A stretch of DNA of 64,000 nt from Peribolospora baueri (Eukaryota > Basidiomycota > Peribolosporomycetes > Peribolosporales > Peribolosporaceae): assembly GCA_029717555.1 (NCBI GenBank), contig JAMDHS010000075.1, positions 1-64,000 on the forward strand, written 5' to 3'. Positions within the stretch are counted from its first letter, which is position 1; every line of letters starts with the position of its first letter. Shown piece after piece: positions 20,600 through 30,877 of this stretch. The notes under the pieces were generated by a model. That model saw only the letters and a program-made list of their open reading frames with translations. It ran no database searches and was not told the origin of the DNA. The translations under genes were made by a program, and so were the position numbers.

Positions 20600-23500
20600 T
20601 TAGGCGGTGACCTTGATATCATTCGTGTTCTGCTCCAGGATCATGCGCTTATACTCGCTGACGTCGCAATAGAGCTTCTTGACCGTGCCGTTGCCGGTCA
20701 TCCACTAGAGATGGAGAGAACGACGAGAATCCGGTTAGGAGCGAGGACGGTGGAAGTGAGAAAGACTGTTATAGAGTGAGCGAGCGGAACGACACGAAAG
20801 ACACTCACGAGCTCTTTGCAGCACCTGTTGATGAACGTCTGGTCGTGAGAAATGACGATCACGCCGCCATTCCACGCGTTGATCTGGTGTGTGCGGGTGC
20901 GCGGGACAGTGGCCGTGAACTCAGTCATGGAAGCATTAAACAAGACGAAAGGAAAATCTGGACAGGAGACTCACAGCTGCCATTAGGGCGTCGAGGCCTT
21001 CGATGTCGAGATGGTTGGTCGGCTGATCCAGCGAGGCGTCGCATCAAAGGCAGCTATATTCAGTCATCACGTTCATAGGAGCAGACGAGGGCCTAAAGAC
21101 TGGCAGGTTAAACGAGCGAGCCTCACCTCGTCTAGCAGGAGCACGTGCGGCTTTTGCAAGCTCAGTTGGGCAAACGCAACCCTGCTCTTTTGACCACCGG
21201 AGAGCGTAGCAATCTTCTGCAACCCCGTCATACCAGTAATGCCAAACGCGCCGAGATGAGCCCTGTACTCCTGCTCGGTCTTGCCGGGGAACTTGCTGGC
21301 GAGGAAAGCGACGGGGGACATGCTCAAGTCGAGCTGATCGATGTGGTGCTGGGTGAAGAAACCGATGCGGAGACGGCTGTTGCGCTTCACATCGCCTTTG
21401 AGCGGCGAAATTTGGCTTATGAGCAGCTTCATCCTGGGATGGCAAGAAGAAAATAGCGGACCGAAAAAGGTGGAAGGGTTATCCATGAACGACTACCCTT
21501 CCGAGAAGGAGGAATGTCAACTCACAATGTGGACTTTCCAGCCCCGTTTGGCCCGACAACAGCGACTCGACTGTCCATGCCCACATCAAAGTTGACTGTA
21601 ACCATGAAGGCGGCCGCAGTTAGCGCCGATACTTTACGAGAGCCTGAGCATGCGGAAAGGCTCACTATCGCGAAGAAGAATCCGATCCTTGTCGTAACCG
21701 AAGGTGACGTTATCCAGCTGAAGGAGCGGCGGAGGCACCTTCTCGGTTTCGGGGAGACTAGTAACCGAGGAGATGTGACGGTATTCAGTCACGGCTTGCA
21801 CCTCGTTGACGATCGTGGCCAGTGTCTGCTCCGTCGAGACTCACCTGAACTTGACGACATCATCCGCCTCAGGCGGTTCTAGGTCGGGCAACTTTTCAAG
21901 GATCTTGATTTTGCTCTGCGCCTGAGCGGCCCTATTCGCGTTGTACCTCCACCGGTCGATGAACGCCTGAAGGTGCTGACGGTACTGTAGCTGAGTCTCG
22001 TATTCGCGCTGCTGATTCTTGCGGCGTTCCTCGCGCGTCTCGTAGAACTGGTCAAAGTTGCCCTTGTAATAGTCGAGACGCTCGGAGTGCTGGTGGATGA
22101 TGTCCGTCGCGACCTGATTCAGGAAGGCTCGGTCGTGAGAGCTGTCGGCACGTACAGTGGTGGAGGTAACATTGTAAGAGAAGCGACGAAAGAAAATCAA
22201 GTCAGGTCCGTCAAACGATCACTCACACGACCAAGAGAGTGCCAGCCCAGGACTGCAGATAGTTTTCGAGCCAAGCGATGGCATTAAGATCAAGCATGTT
22301 GGACGGCTCGTCGAGCATGAGCAAGCTGGCAAGGCGCAAATGAAGTGGCGGGCGTGAGCGGTGGGAAAACGACGCCTGGGAGATGATCGTAAAACTCACT
22401 CGGGCTTGCAGAACAGCGCTCTGGCGAGCGCCAAACGCATTCTCCAACCTCCGGAGAAATTCTTGGTCGGCTTCTGCTGATCTGCCTGGCTGAAGCCGAG
22501 GCCTGCAAGGAGGCTCGCCGCCCTGGCGGGACCGGTTTCCGCCTCCATCTCGACGAGCTTGTTTTGCACCTCTCCCAGCCTCGCCTGCAGTTCCTCCCTC
22601 TCGTTCTCCTTCTGCCGCGTGGGAAGATCCAAAGCATTCGCCTGACCTTCAGCGGAGGACAGAGTTTGTTCGATCTCCGTGAGCCTGGCATTGAGGTCGC
22701 GCTCCTCGCTGAGTAGCTTTTCTCGCCAGACGTCTGCCCGCAGCACAGCTTCGAGAGCTGGAGTGTCGTCGCCCGCGATCTCCTGCTCAACGTAGAGAAG
22801 CGTAATGTGCATCGGGATGGGCACCTCGCGCAGAGCCATGTGGCGCAGAAGAGTTGACTTTCCGACACCGTTGCGACCTGCGGTGAAAAAACAAAACGTG
22901 ACGCTCGTTGTGAACGCCGTAGGCCAAGGACGGAAACCAGACGCCTGCTCACCGATGAGACCGTATCTCCTGCCATGTGCGAGGGTGAGGGACGCGTTGG
23001 AGAGGATGCGGTTCGAGCCAAAGTTGACGTCGATGCTGGGCAAATGGATGTCCTTGTTCTTGCCTTTGGAGGAAGCCATGTCAAGCGGGTTGACCTTGAG
23101 GAACATTTCCTCATAGCTCTGCTGCTTTTTGGCCGCCTCGACGAGCTTAGAGCTCTCGTACAGGTCGCGCTGAGCGCGCTTGGCGAGCTTTGCTCGAGTC
23201 TTGGCCTCTTGTTTTTCTGCTCAACCGCCGACTGTGAGCATTAGCACAAGCTAGCATTCGCGAGTCATTCTACGGCGGTGACTTACCGAGCTTTTTGACG
23301 TCGACTGTGGTCCTACTCGTGCCCGCCTTGCCACCGAGGCCGAGATCGACGGCGTCTCCAAAGCCCATCGTCTTGCTCAACTCGGTCTTTTTCATGTCCA
23401 CCACTTTGTCCAGCCTCATGAGCCCATTCTGGGCGCTATGGCCGCGCGAGCCGTTTTTCTCCTCGAGGATGATAGCGATTTGCTTGCAGACGTCGTCGAC

Positions 23501-23868
23501 AAGGTTGGTGGTGGAGGAGGAGGGGTCGGAGAGATAGAAGGACTCGAGCATCGGTCGAACGACGGTGGCGAGCACATCCTCTGACGGGTCTGCGTCCGGA
23601 TCACCAACGTAGCCATCCAAGTAAGAGATCTAAGGAGGCAGTACAAGCGAGCGCAAGCGTTAGAGGCAGGAACTTGCAATCAGAGACAGACACCGGCCAT
23701 GGAGACAGACAGCGATTGGAAAAAAAAATCGTTGTGCAACACTCACGATCGGGTCGTCGAGCCCTGGAAGATGCTGCCTCAGAATCTGCGGAGAAGCACA
23801 AGGTCGGATCAGACTCGAGGAAATAGGTATCGTAGACGCCACCCATCCTCTCTCACCTTGGCCGCCAT
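20600..23868 (-). CDS. GCN20: Gcn20/ABCF3-type ABC ATPase
   Basis: Soluble ABC-F ATPase that, in yeast, works with Gcn1 to activate the kinase Gcn2 on uncharged tRNA, and also touches ribosomes. The start is taken as MAAK (ATG at 23868), a tiny first exon that joins [13 protein letters not shown] in phase; then [18 protein letters not shown] follows. This N-terminal part is characteristic of Gcn20/ABCF3 rather than other ABCF proteins. A charged helical linker leads to ABC domain 1 ([55 protein letters not shown]). ABC domain 2 shows [14 protein letters not shown] and LLLDE, and the protein ends [13 protein letters not shown]. The D-loop of domain 1 reads EPSN where EPTN is usual. There are about ten short introns. 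It is divergent from CGI121 with only 186 bp between the ATGs, so the two likely share a promoter region. Confidence 0.88.
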
Positions 23869-24054
23869 TTTCCATGAGTCGAACCTATCTGCTCGTCGTT
23901 CGTTGTTGGTAGTCGGAGACGGAGAATGCGAAATGATACGGGCGCGGGCCTTGTCTGCCGCAGCCTTTACGAGCGCTGGCTGCCGATCACGACGGCCGCC
24001 GCTGGAAAGGCGACGACGGACGGCCCATTCCGATCAGTCCGAGGTCCGTTCACG

Positions 24055-25047
24055 ATGGAGACGCACACCTTGCCCCATTTTCCGCCCCCCCTTTCCGTCG
24101 TGCATCTTGCCCTCTTCACTGACGTGACCAATGCGGCTGCGCTACGGTCCCGGCTGATCGCCGCTTCTACGATGGAGGGCGAGGAGGGCGAGAGGGAGAG
24201 GGAGGTGGTCAATTTTGCGTTTGTGGATGCCAAATTGGTGCGTCAAATGGGCATATTCCACAGCGATGTATTTGTTTTCCGCTGAGCTCGAGCACCGGCC
24301 GTCCGTGGAGCTGATGGACGTTTCAAATACCAGATCACTTCGAGACAACACATTCTCACCGCCGTGTACCAAGCAGTCCTGGCGGCGTCGAAAGGAGCGA
24401 TGCGGACGAAGACGGTGCACTCGGAGATCCTCTTCGCTCTCAATCCGAATATGAACGTGAGCGGCGACTGTGTTTTCTTTTGGGGGGGAAAGGGGGTTGA
24501 CTGGATTGCCCTTGTTGCCGACGGATTCGTATTCTCGCTCATTGACATTCCAGATCTCCGATGCGATTCGCCGTTTCGGCGCGTCTTCGAGCACCACTTC
24601 TCTTCTTGTTGTCCGAGTATGCGGGCCGGTGGTGGCGGAGGAAGGCCTCAGGGAAGGAACGACGACGGTGGACTGGGACTGCTTCACTCCCGAAGAGATG
24701 TATCGGAGAATGGCTCAAGCGGTGCAGGGCAGGCTGACCTCACTCGACGCTCTCGGCGTCGAGGCCGGCGAAGGGGGGTGCGTGACGGATTGGAATGGAG
24801 TCGAGAAGGTGAGGAGGGCACTCGTTATCGACGACGTGCATCGTTCATGCTCACAGCGTCGTTCCTCGCTTTTCCATCCTGATGCTGCTCGTGCCTGCTC
24901 CCGCGTTCACAGTGCTACAAAGTCGGTTCAGATCCAGTGTTTCGATTGCCGTTGGCAAACGAAAAGGAGGAAAAGGAGCAAAGTCGGAGAAGGACGGTGG
25001 ATCGGATCGTGACGAGCATCGTGGCTATGAAGGTCGCCGCCGCCTGA
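24055..25047 (+). CDS. CGI121: KEOPS/EKC complex subunit Cgi121
   Basis: Four exons with closed phases: 24055-24237, 24334-24456, 24554-24808, 24913-25047; 231 aa. It resembles Cgi121/TPRKB, the small KEOPS subunit that binds Bud32 and the tRNA 3' end during N6-threonylcarbamoyl-adenosine synthesis; the yeast complex also affects telomeres. Visible family features are HLALFTDVTNAA near the start, FAFVDAKLITSRQHILTAVY, the conserved KTVHSEILFALNPN block (helix with HSEI..L.PN), ISDAIRRFGA and a C-terminal helix VDRIVTSIVAMKVAAA. Length is near the family norm, with an acidic insert after the first strand (EGEEGERERE). It is divergent from GCN20. Confidence 0.85.
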
Positions 25048-25158
25048 CGACGGTATGCGCGGGCCATCCGTCGGCGGACGGATGGACGGTCGGTCAGCAC
25101 GTCCGCTTGTGGAGCGACGGCATCACTCTTCCTGTTCGTCCTCCTCCTTCTTCCATGT

Positions 25159-25554
25159 CTATATGACATTCGGTTCTGGGAAGCCAACCCCACCTTGGCC
25201 CAAGACGCTCGTGATTTTCCTGTAGACAGACACATGATGTCTCTCGACAGGCCTGTGCGGACCTCGACATCGCCGTTAAGCGAGAGATTCTGTCTAGCCT
25301 GCGCCATATAAGAAACCAGGCCGGCCCCCGCCCGGTCTCGCCTCACTTCCTCTTGACAAAGTAGACGGTGAACGCAAACAGTGCCCGGATCTGCTCGCGC
25401 GCCGTCTTGTCTCCAGGCGGTGTCTGCCGCAGCCATGGGACGGCAAGGCAGCAGCGAGATGGGAGCGACGGAGAGCGGGTTAGGGAGGGAGGAAAGGACG
25501 AGATGGCAATTGAGTTACAGGTGATCTAGTGTAGCACAGGCGGCGGGCAGGCAT
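25159..25554 (-). CDS. Small hypothetical protein
   Basis: Two exons, 25347-25423 and 25159-25252, are bounded by good splice signals (GTGAGG donor, CACAG acceptor, CTTAAC branch). In phase they encode TPPGDKTAREQIRALF, AFTVYFVKRKPVERHH and a tail ending FPEPNVI, with one hydrophobic stretch that could be a short membrane segment. A possible first exon 25519-25554 (MPARRLCYTRSP) joins in phase, giving about 68 aa. I do not recognise the family. A 173-codon frame over the same bases runs into the last exon of CGI121 and is less protein-like. The model is tentative, especially the start. Confidence 0.3.
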
Positions 25555-25559
25555 GATTG

Positions 25560-25926
25560 GTGGTGAGCGCAAGGAAGGGAACTACGAGAGAACAGAGAAC
25601 AGAGCGAGGACGCGACAAGGTATGCGACGAAAGCGGACCCGGGTTTTGTCCGCCGCCACAGGAGTATGGGTAGCGACGGCCCGACGCGATGGGAGATATC
25701 AAAGCGACCTACGGCAGTTGGCCAATACGGATAGAGCGACCGGCGGGAGAGAGAAGAAAAAAAAAAAAAAGAAGTGCAAACTATACGGACCTGACCGTCG
25801 ACTCGCGACGAGGATGGGAAAAATCGAGAGATGAAACCGAAGGACATGGGAGCACAGACACAGCAATCGTCCAGAAACGCTTCCACCCTTTTCATGTCGG
25901 CCCGGCCCGTTAGGCGGCTCCCCACG
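25560..25926. other. Intergenic, low complexity
   Basis: About 370 bp with an A15-type homopolymer near 25756-25771 and purine-rich sequence. No gene seen. Confidence 0.3.
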
Positions 25927-28183
25927 CTACGCTGACGTCGTCCTTTCCCTCTCCTCCAACTCGGCCTTCTCAACGACGGCCATGATCTCCCTCTTCTCCG
26001 CTTCCTCCCTCATCACCCTCAGACAAATCCTGCACCGGCACTCGTATACTCGTTTCGTTGTCTCCTTCCACAACGCCACCAGCGCCAGCCGTGTCCCCGG
26101 TCCTACGTCGTCGATGCTCGCCGGGACGAGAGGGAGCCGAGACGTCCACGGTTGCACCGCTGCCGCCGCTCGTACCTCCGACTGGAGGACCTCTTGAGCG
26201 CCCATCTCTTTGTCGGACGCCATCTCTGGTGGTCCGCGCTCTGGCTCAACGCTTCGACCGTCCCCATTTGCTGATCCGCGCCGATCGGCGGCGTCCTTGC
26301 GGTCCCTGATGGCCCTCAGTCGAGGCAAATCAGCGGCAGTTCCGGGAGAGAGCCACCAACGAAGGTCTCTGAGTAGTTCGAGAAGATCCTCGTCGGTCAT
26401 CGCCTCTGCTGTAGCCACCGCCTCGTCTTGGGCTGAATCGAGCGTGGCGGCCACGTTGGCCAGTGTGGGTTTGATGACGCTCTCGAGCGCGCTCATAAAG
26501 GCAAATTCGATGTGCTTCACCGCCACCCAAGGAGGGAGCGGCGGTAGGGCAGGGCCCAAATGCGCTCCGGCGGCTGGCGAGGCGCCATTGACATCGACGT
26601 CAGGTATATTCGTTGCGGACGAAATGTCGATAGGCTGGGATCCGGGAGGGAGAGGGACGCGATGGAGATGGAGGCGGTCACGGAAGTGCAAAGTTTGCTC
26701 AGCCGCGTGGAACCAGTAACCTGCGTGGAATGGGAGGGAAAGATGTCAGAATGGGAAGGAGGACGGTGGGAAGAGAAGAACGCTAGCTAGCTAGCTCACC
26801 TTCTTTGATTCGGTTGACGCACCAATCCTCGAGGGCCATGGAGCGCACCGCCCTTTCTTCTTCGCCACCAGGTTCCAATTCATCGTCGCCGTCATCGTCG
26901 TCATCGTCGTCGTCGTCGTCTTCGTCGTCGTCGATGTAATCGTCCGTGTAACCGGCCAAATCCTCGTCCTCTTGCCCGTCGCCCTGCGGCGTCGTCCGCC
27001 TCGCCCATTTTCGCCCCTGAGCGGTGGCAGCCTTGGTGGCCTCCTTTTCGAGGCGCAACTGGACGCGGGCCTGCTCCTCGAATTCGTCGTACTTTGTGTT
27101 GCGCTGAAGCCAGAGCGTGAAGAGGAGGTCGGACACGACGTCCTGCGCCGTGCCCATGGCACACTGAATGTAGTACGCGTACGGCTGATGTGCCCTCAAG
27201 TCATGGCCGGTCAAGCCGCCGATCTGGCGGATGGTCGCGGTTTCCCTGGCGAGGAGGCCGCAGAACGTGTCCTCTCGGCATAGTGTGCACGTGATCCACG
27301 CCTCTGGCCAGGCGGGATCTTGCCAGGGCGCTTTGGAGAGCCCCTGCTCAGTGAGACAGATGGAGCTGGGCGAGGGGATGGGCACGTCAGCGTGGGAGGG
27401 TCGGCAAGGGGCCGCGGGGAAATGCCTAAGCAAGCAAGGACGCACCAATGGTCACGCCTTCCTTTAAAGTGCCTGACGCACATGGCCGTCGCACCCAGCG
27501 CCCTCGTCCTGCCCCAATACAGGCTGTCTCGGGCGGCGGGGGACGAGTCGCCATTGACGGCACAGATCCAACAAGACTGGCCGGCGATGATGGCGGCGTG
27601 ATGAAAATTGAAAACGACGCGAGGTTGTGTGGGCGGCGCGGGGTCCAAGGCGGTTGCGAGGTAATTCCAATACTGAAGTTGATCGGCTGTATGCGCATGC
27701 GCACGGGCCGCCGGTCAGGCAAGGATCTTGACGTGGACACGACACAGACAACTCACCGACGGACTTCCAGGCCTTGCAGACCCTTCGTAGGGACGCGACC
27801 CATCTGCGAATGAAGAGGAGGCGATAGATCCAAGCTCCGCGACGGGGCCAGGGGATGTAAGCGTCTGGGTGGGTGCGCTTTTGAACGATGCCGGGGAGGA
27901 AGCCGTAAGGGTCGGCGGGACGGGCAGCGTCGGGACCGGGTGCGGAGGGGAGCCATTCGAGAAGGTCTTCGTAGTAGATGTCGAAAATGCGTCGGAGGGT
28001 CTCGTGGGGCAAGGAGGCGGCGGGTTGGGCGCAAGTTGCCTTTCCGGCGGCATGAGAGGGGGCGACGTAGGAAGGGGTGGAGGAAGTGGAGCGGGGCTCG
28101 GAGCGGGCGACGGGGTCGGAGGAAACGGTGGAGGAGGGAGGTAGGGAGGCGGTTGGGACGGCGGTGGGGATGGGGTCCTCCAT
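25927..28183 (-). CDS. F-box-like protein with cysteine pairs, unassigned
   Basis: Start at 28183 (MEDPIPT); exon 1 ends at 27757 and exon 2 begins at 27672; at least four exons. After a Ser/Pro-rich leader comes LPHETLRRIFDIYYEDLLEW, then a RRVCKAW segment. This looks like an F-box (LP.E....IF...... VCK.W), which would dock the protein to Skp1 in an SCF ubiquitin ligase. Next is a set of cysteine pairs: CWIC, CVRH, CSIC and CTLC over about 85 residues, spaced like a zinc-binding cross-brace, then FCGLLARE. A run of Asp (about 10) and Glu follows, then a helical, charged C-terminal part ending with CRCRIC near the last 40 residues. F-box assignment is probable, zinc binding is inference, and the substrate is unknown. 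Confidence 0.6.
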
Positions 28184-29220
28184 GATGAAGATGTGAAAAG
28201 GCAAAAAGGAAGGGGGAGGTGGTCGACGTCGACGTCACGGCCGACGTGATCGACGGTCAACGCGCCTGACGGGCCTCGAGAAGTGATCGAAGCGACCGCG
28301 AGTGCGGCTGCGACTGCGGCTTGTCCCCACGGTCATTTGCACGGTGAGCGAGGGAGCGGAAGGAGATGGGGAAGATACGAGGTGGAGTGGAGGAGATAAG
28401 GAAAAGGTGGATCGGACTATGACGATCGGAATTGGATCCCGACGACGTCCGTCTGTCTGTATGTCGAGACTACCCTTCGGTTTTGCCTAACCATGGTTCA
28501 CCTCGTGTGAAAGACGGTGGTGACGGGACGAGCATGTACGGTCGAGTCGGCCGCGATGGCGTCTGACTACGGTTGCGAGGATGACGGAATACGGGATGGG
28601 CGGCAGAGTCGGGAAGGGTTAGGGTGCTCCTGCTCCGGTCGAGTCGACCAGGCTGAACTGGAACGCTGTTGCGGGTCGGAGGCCGGGCCGAGCCTACAAT
28701 TACGCTCGGGTGTGGCCACGTCGTCGAGGTCGGCGTGGGAGTTTGTCGGCGTGGACAAGGCCGAGGAGAAGGAGGGCTGACCTGGACTCGCACCGTCATT
28801 TCATTTCATTTCATTTCCCCTTATTGTTCCACCCCGCACTCGCTCCCGCTCCCGCGCAGCCGCAGTCCACCCGGCTTATCGGTTTCGGTTTTGGTTTTGG
28901 TTTTAGTTTCGGCGCGGGCCCGTGCTGTCTTGTCTGTCCATGTCCTGTGCGTTCGCCCTGAGCTGGTCTGTGCAGAGGCAAGGAGGTGTGGTGTGGTGTC
29001 ATGCTCTGGCACGCCATCATGGCACAATTGGCGCTCGCTGGTCACTGAGTCGCTCAACGTCGTCCACGTCGTTCTCATTCATCTCATCTCATCTTCCCTC
29101 GTTATCTCTCCTCTCCGCTCATCTCACCCCCGCCCCCTACTTATACCCTCCCCTCCTCTCTGCCACCGACTTGCCCTCCCATCCGCCCTTCCACATCACA
29201 TCGCCCAACAAAACACAAAT
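28184..29220. other. Intergenic with simple repeats, no gene
   Basis: About 1 kb between divergent genes. Simple repeats include a TTTCA-type run (28797-28816) and a GGTTTT-type run (about 28882-28908). A TTATACCC stretch near 29141 could be the TATA region of the next gene. No protein signature was found. Confidence 0.35.
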
Positions 29221-29725
29221 GGACCACGACGTCAGCCAGGTGCGTCCCCTCCATCCAATCTCCCCTCTTCTCCCCTCCCTCTAACCCTCCCGCTCGCCCA
29301 TCTCCCAGCTTTCCTGCTGCCGCCCCGCTACCCCGGCCCGAACGCCCCAGCCCGTCGAGGCGCCTCGCACGCCTCGCACCAACAAGGACCCTTGTCCCAA
29401 TAACAGGCTCGTCCCTCTCTCCTCCCTTGACCGCTATGCCCTCTACCGTCGGTCTAAGCAATACTCAATCCCTCTTTCTCCATCTTGCCCCTCCTCACAG
29501 GTGCCGGTGGTGCGTCGCTTTCCTCTTGCCTCTTCCTCACCCCCCACCGCGAGAGCGCCCTCACGCAGTCCTCACTCGTCCTCTCCCCCACCCTTCCTCC
29601 ACCACAGCAAGCCCAAGTACGGCCACGGGTGCACCTGCGAGCCCTGCAAGTGCGACTTTTCCGACTGGAAGACATCCGTCTTACCAGGCTGCGACACCGA
29701 GACGGCGCCTGCCCCACCTCGTTGA
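29221..29725 (+). CDS. Metallothionein-like cysteine-rich small protein
   Basis: The start MDHDVSQ is followed by a clean donor (GTGCGT) and a CAG acceptor at 29308. The next frame begins LSCCRPATP and stays open to a stop at 29723-29725. Its last part reads YGHGCTCEPCKCDF, then a final Gly-Cys before TETAPAPPR. The C-x-C-x2-C-x-C core is the classical copper/zinc metallothionein pattern, so a cytosolic metal-buffering role is likely but inferred. One or two further introns may remove the Ser/Pro-rich middle (29400-29600), so the exact protein is uncertain. Two other genes in this window (56.3 and 60.1 kb) have the same plan: short first exon, non-cysteine leader, cysteine tail. Confidence 0.5.
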
Positions 29726-29837
29726 TCTGTCCCAACGCTATTATAGCCATACCCCGCCGTCCTTACCTCTCTCCGTCTATCACCGTACCGTGTCCTGTCC
29801 TGTCCTGTCCTGTCGTATCGATCAGCCCCGTAGTGCC

Positions 29838-29971
29838 CATTTCTGCTCCATACAACCACTCACAGCAAAACAACACAACTCAACATACTGCACAATGTTG
29901 AGTTGTGTTGTTTTGCTGTGAGTGGCAGAAATGGGTGTAGGACGAGCAAGCTACCTCACGATATAAATCGC
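29838..29971. repeat. Inverted plus direct repeat unit A
   Basis: CCACTCACAGCAAAACAACA and following bases (29855-29894) pair with their reverse complement (ATGTTGAGTTGTGTTGTTTT and following, 29895-29930), forming a stem of about 35-40 bp with a short loop. The right arm continues into CAGAAATGGGTGTAGGACGA and then ATATAAATCGC. This tail recurs in unit B. Confidence 0.75.
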
Positions 29972-30016
29972 AAGTAAGCCCTCAGAAAAGTTGGTAATTT
30001 GTGTTGTGTGTTGTGG

Positions 30017-30092
30017 TGTTGTTTTGCTGTGAGTGGTTGTATGGAGCAGAAATGGGTGTAGGACGAGCAAGCTATCTCACGATATAAATCGC
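30017..30092 (+). repeat. Direct repeat unit B
   Basis: A second copy of the right half of unit A (TTGTTTTGCTGTGAGTGG, then GCAGAAATGGGTGTAGGACG, then ATATAAATCGC), 76 bp. It differs by one base and keeps a TTGTATGGAG stretch that unit A's right arm lacks. Confidence 0.8.
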
Positions 30093-30094
30093 CG

Positions 30095-30392
30095 CCATAG
30101 TAATTTTACCAACTTTTCTGAAAGAAGACCATTCCGCTCATGCAAGTCGCATCCGCTATGGTTAACTCTGAAGCTGCTATGGCGGTTGTTGGCGTGCACA
30201 ACAACCGCCAACAACCGCCATAGTTGTGCACAACCGCCAACAACCGCCATAATTGTGCACAACCGCCAACAACCGCCATAGCAGTGCACAACCGCCAACA
30301 ACCGCCATAGCAGCTTCAGAGTTAACCATAGCGGATGCGACTTGCATGAGCGGAATGGTCTTCTTTCAGAAAAGTTGGTAAAATTACTATGG
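30095..30392. repeat. Perfect 100-bp inverted repeat with 29-bp tandem core (foldback hairpin)
   Basis: Bases 30095-30194 are, as far as I can read, an exact reverse complement of 30293-30392. Between them lie about three to four tandem units of 29 bp built on CAACCGCCAACAACCGCCAT. The whole would fold into one long hairpin. Arm ends start CCATAGTAATTTTACCAAC; I see no clear target-site duplication. A piece of the arm end (AGAAAAGTTGGTAA) also occurs at 29984-29997. It lies between the 3' ends of the metallothionein-like gene and the U1A-like gene. It could be a foldback or MITE-like element, or a hairpin-RNA source. Confidence 0.88.
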
Positions 30393-30877
30393 GAGCTTCC
30401 ATGTATCTCATCCCGCTCCCTAACCCGAATCGAATCGAATCGAAGCGAATCAAAGCGAGCAAAGGTACGCTTCAGCGATCCCATTCGGGCAGAGAGACGG
30501 ACATGAGCAGTAGCACCAGCAGCAGAACGGGCCGCCCCAGCAACTCGACTACCGCGGAGCCGTGTCTTCCCTTTCCACGCTCTTCCATCCGTCCGTACGT
30601 CCACGCAGAGAACGAAAGGGAAACGAGAAAGTACGGAACGCATGTCTGGAGATGACTCGCGTTTGCGAGGCTGATGAACGAACAGACGGACAGAGCGAAA
30701 CGGACGTCGACGGACGGACCGGCTACACCGACCTTGCCATGCTTGCACCGTACTCGTACTCGTACACGCGCGACCACTCGCACTCCCCCCAAATCGTTCG
30801 AACCGAATGGCGATCGCCTCGCCTTTTTTTAATTTCTTTTCCTCCCCGCCTCCCTCCGCCGCATCGCATCCGCTACG
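30393..30877. other. Intergenic, no gene
   Basis: About 480 bp after the hairpin, with a short GAATC/GAAGC-type repeat near 30426-30452. It presumably includes the 3' end of the minus-strand RNA-binding protein gene. Confidence 0.35.

Noticed and set aside
24915-25436. 173-codon minus frame over the CGI121 last exon
   Set aside because: The spliced small-gene model uses the same DNA with more protein-like sequence; the long frame is Arg-rich and overlaps a conserved exon antisense.
30195-30316. 29-bp repeats considered as a CRISPR-like array
   Set aside because: Units are contiguous without spacers, and the window is clearly eukaryotic.
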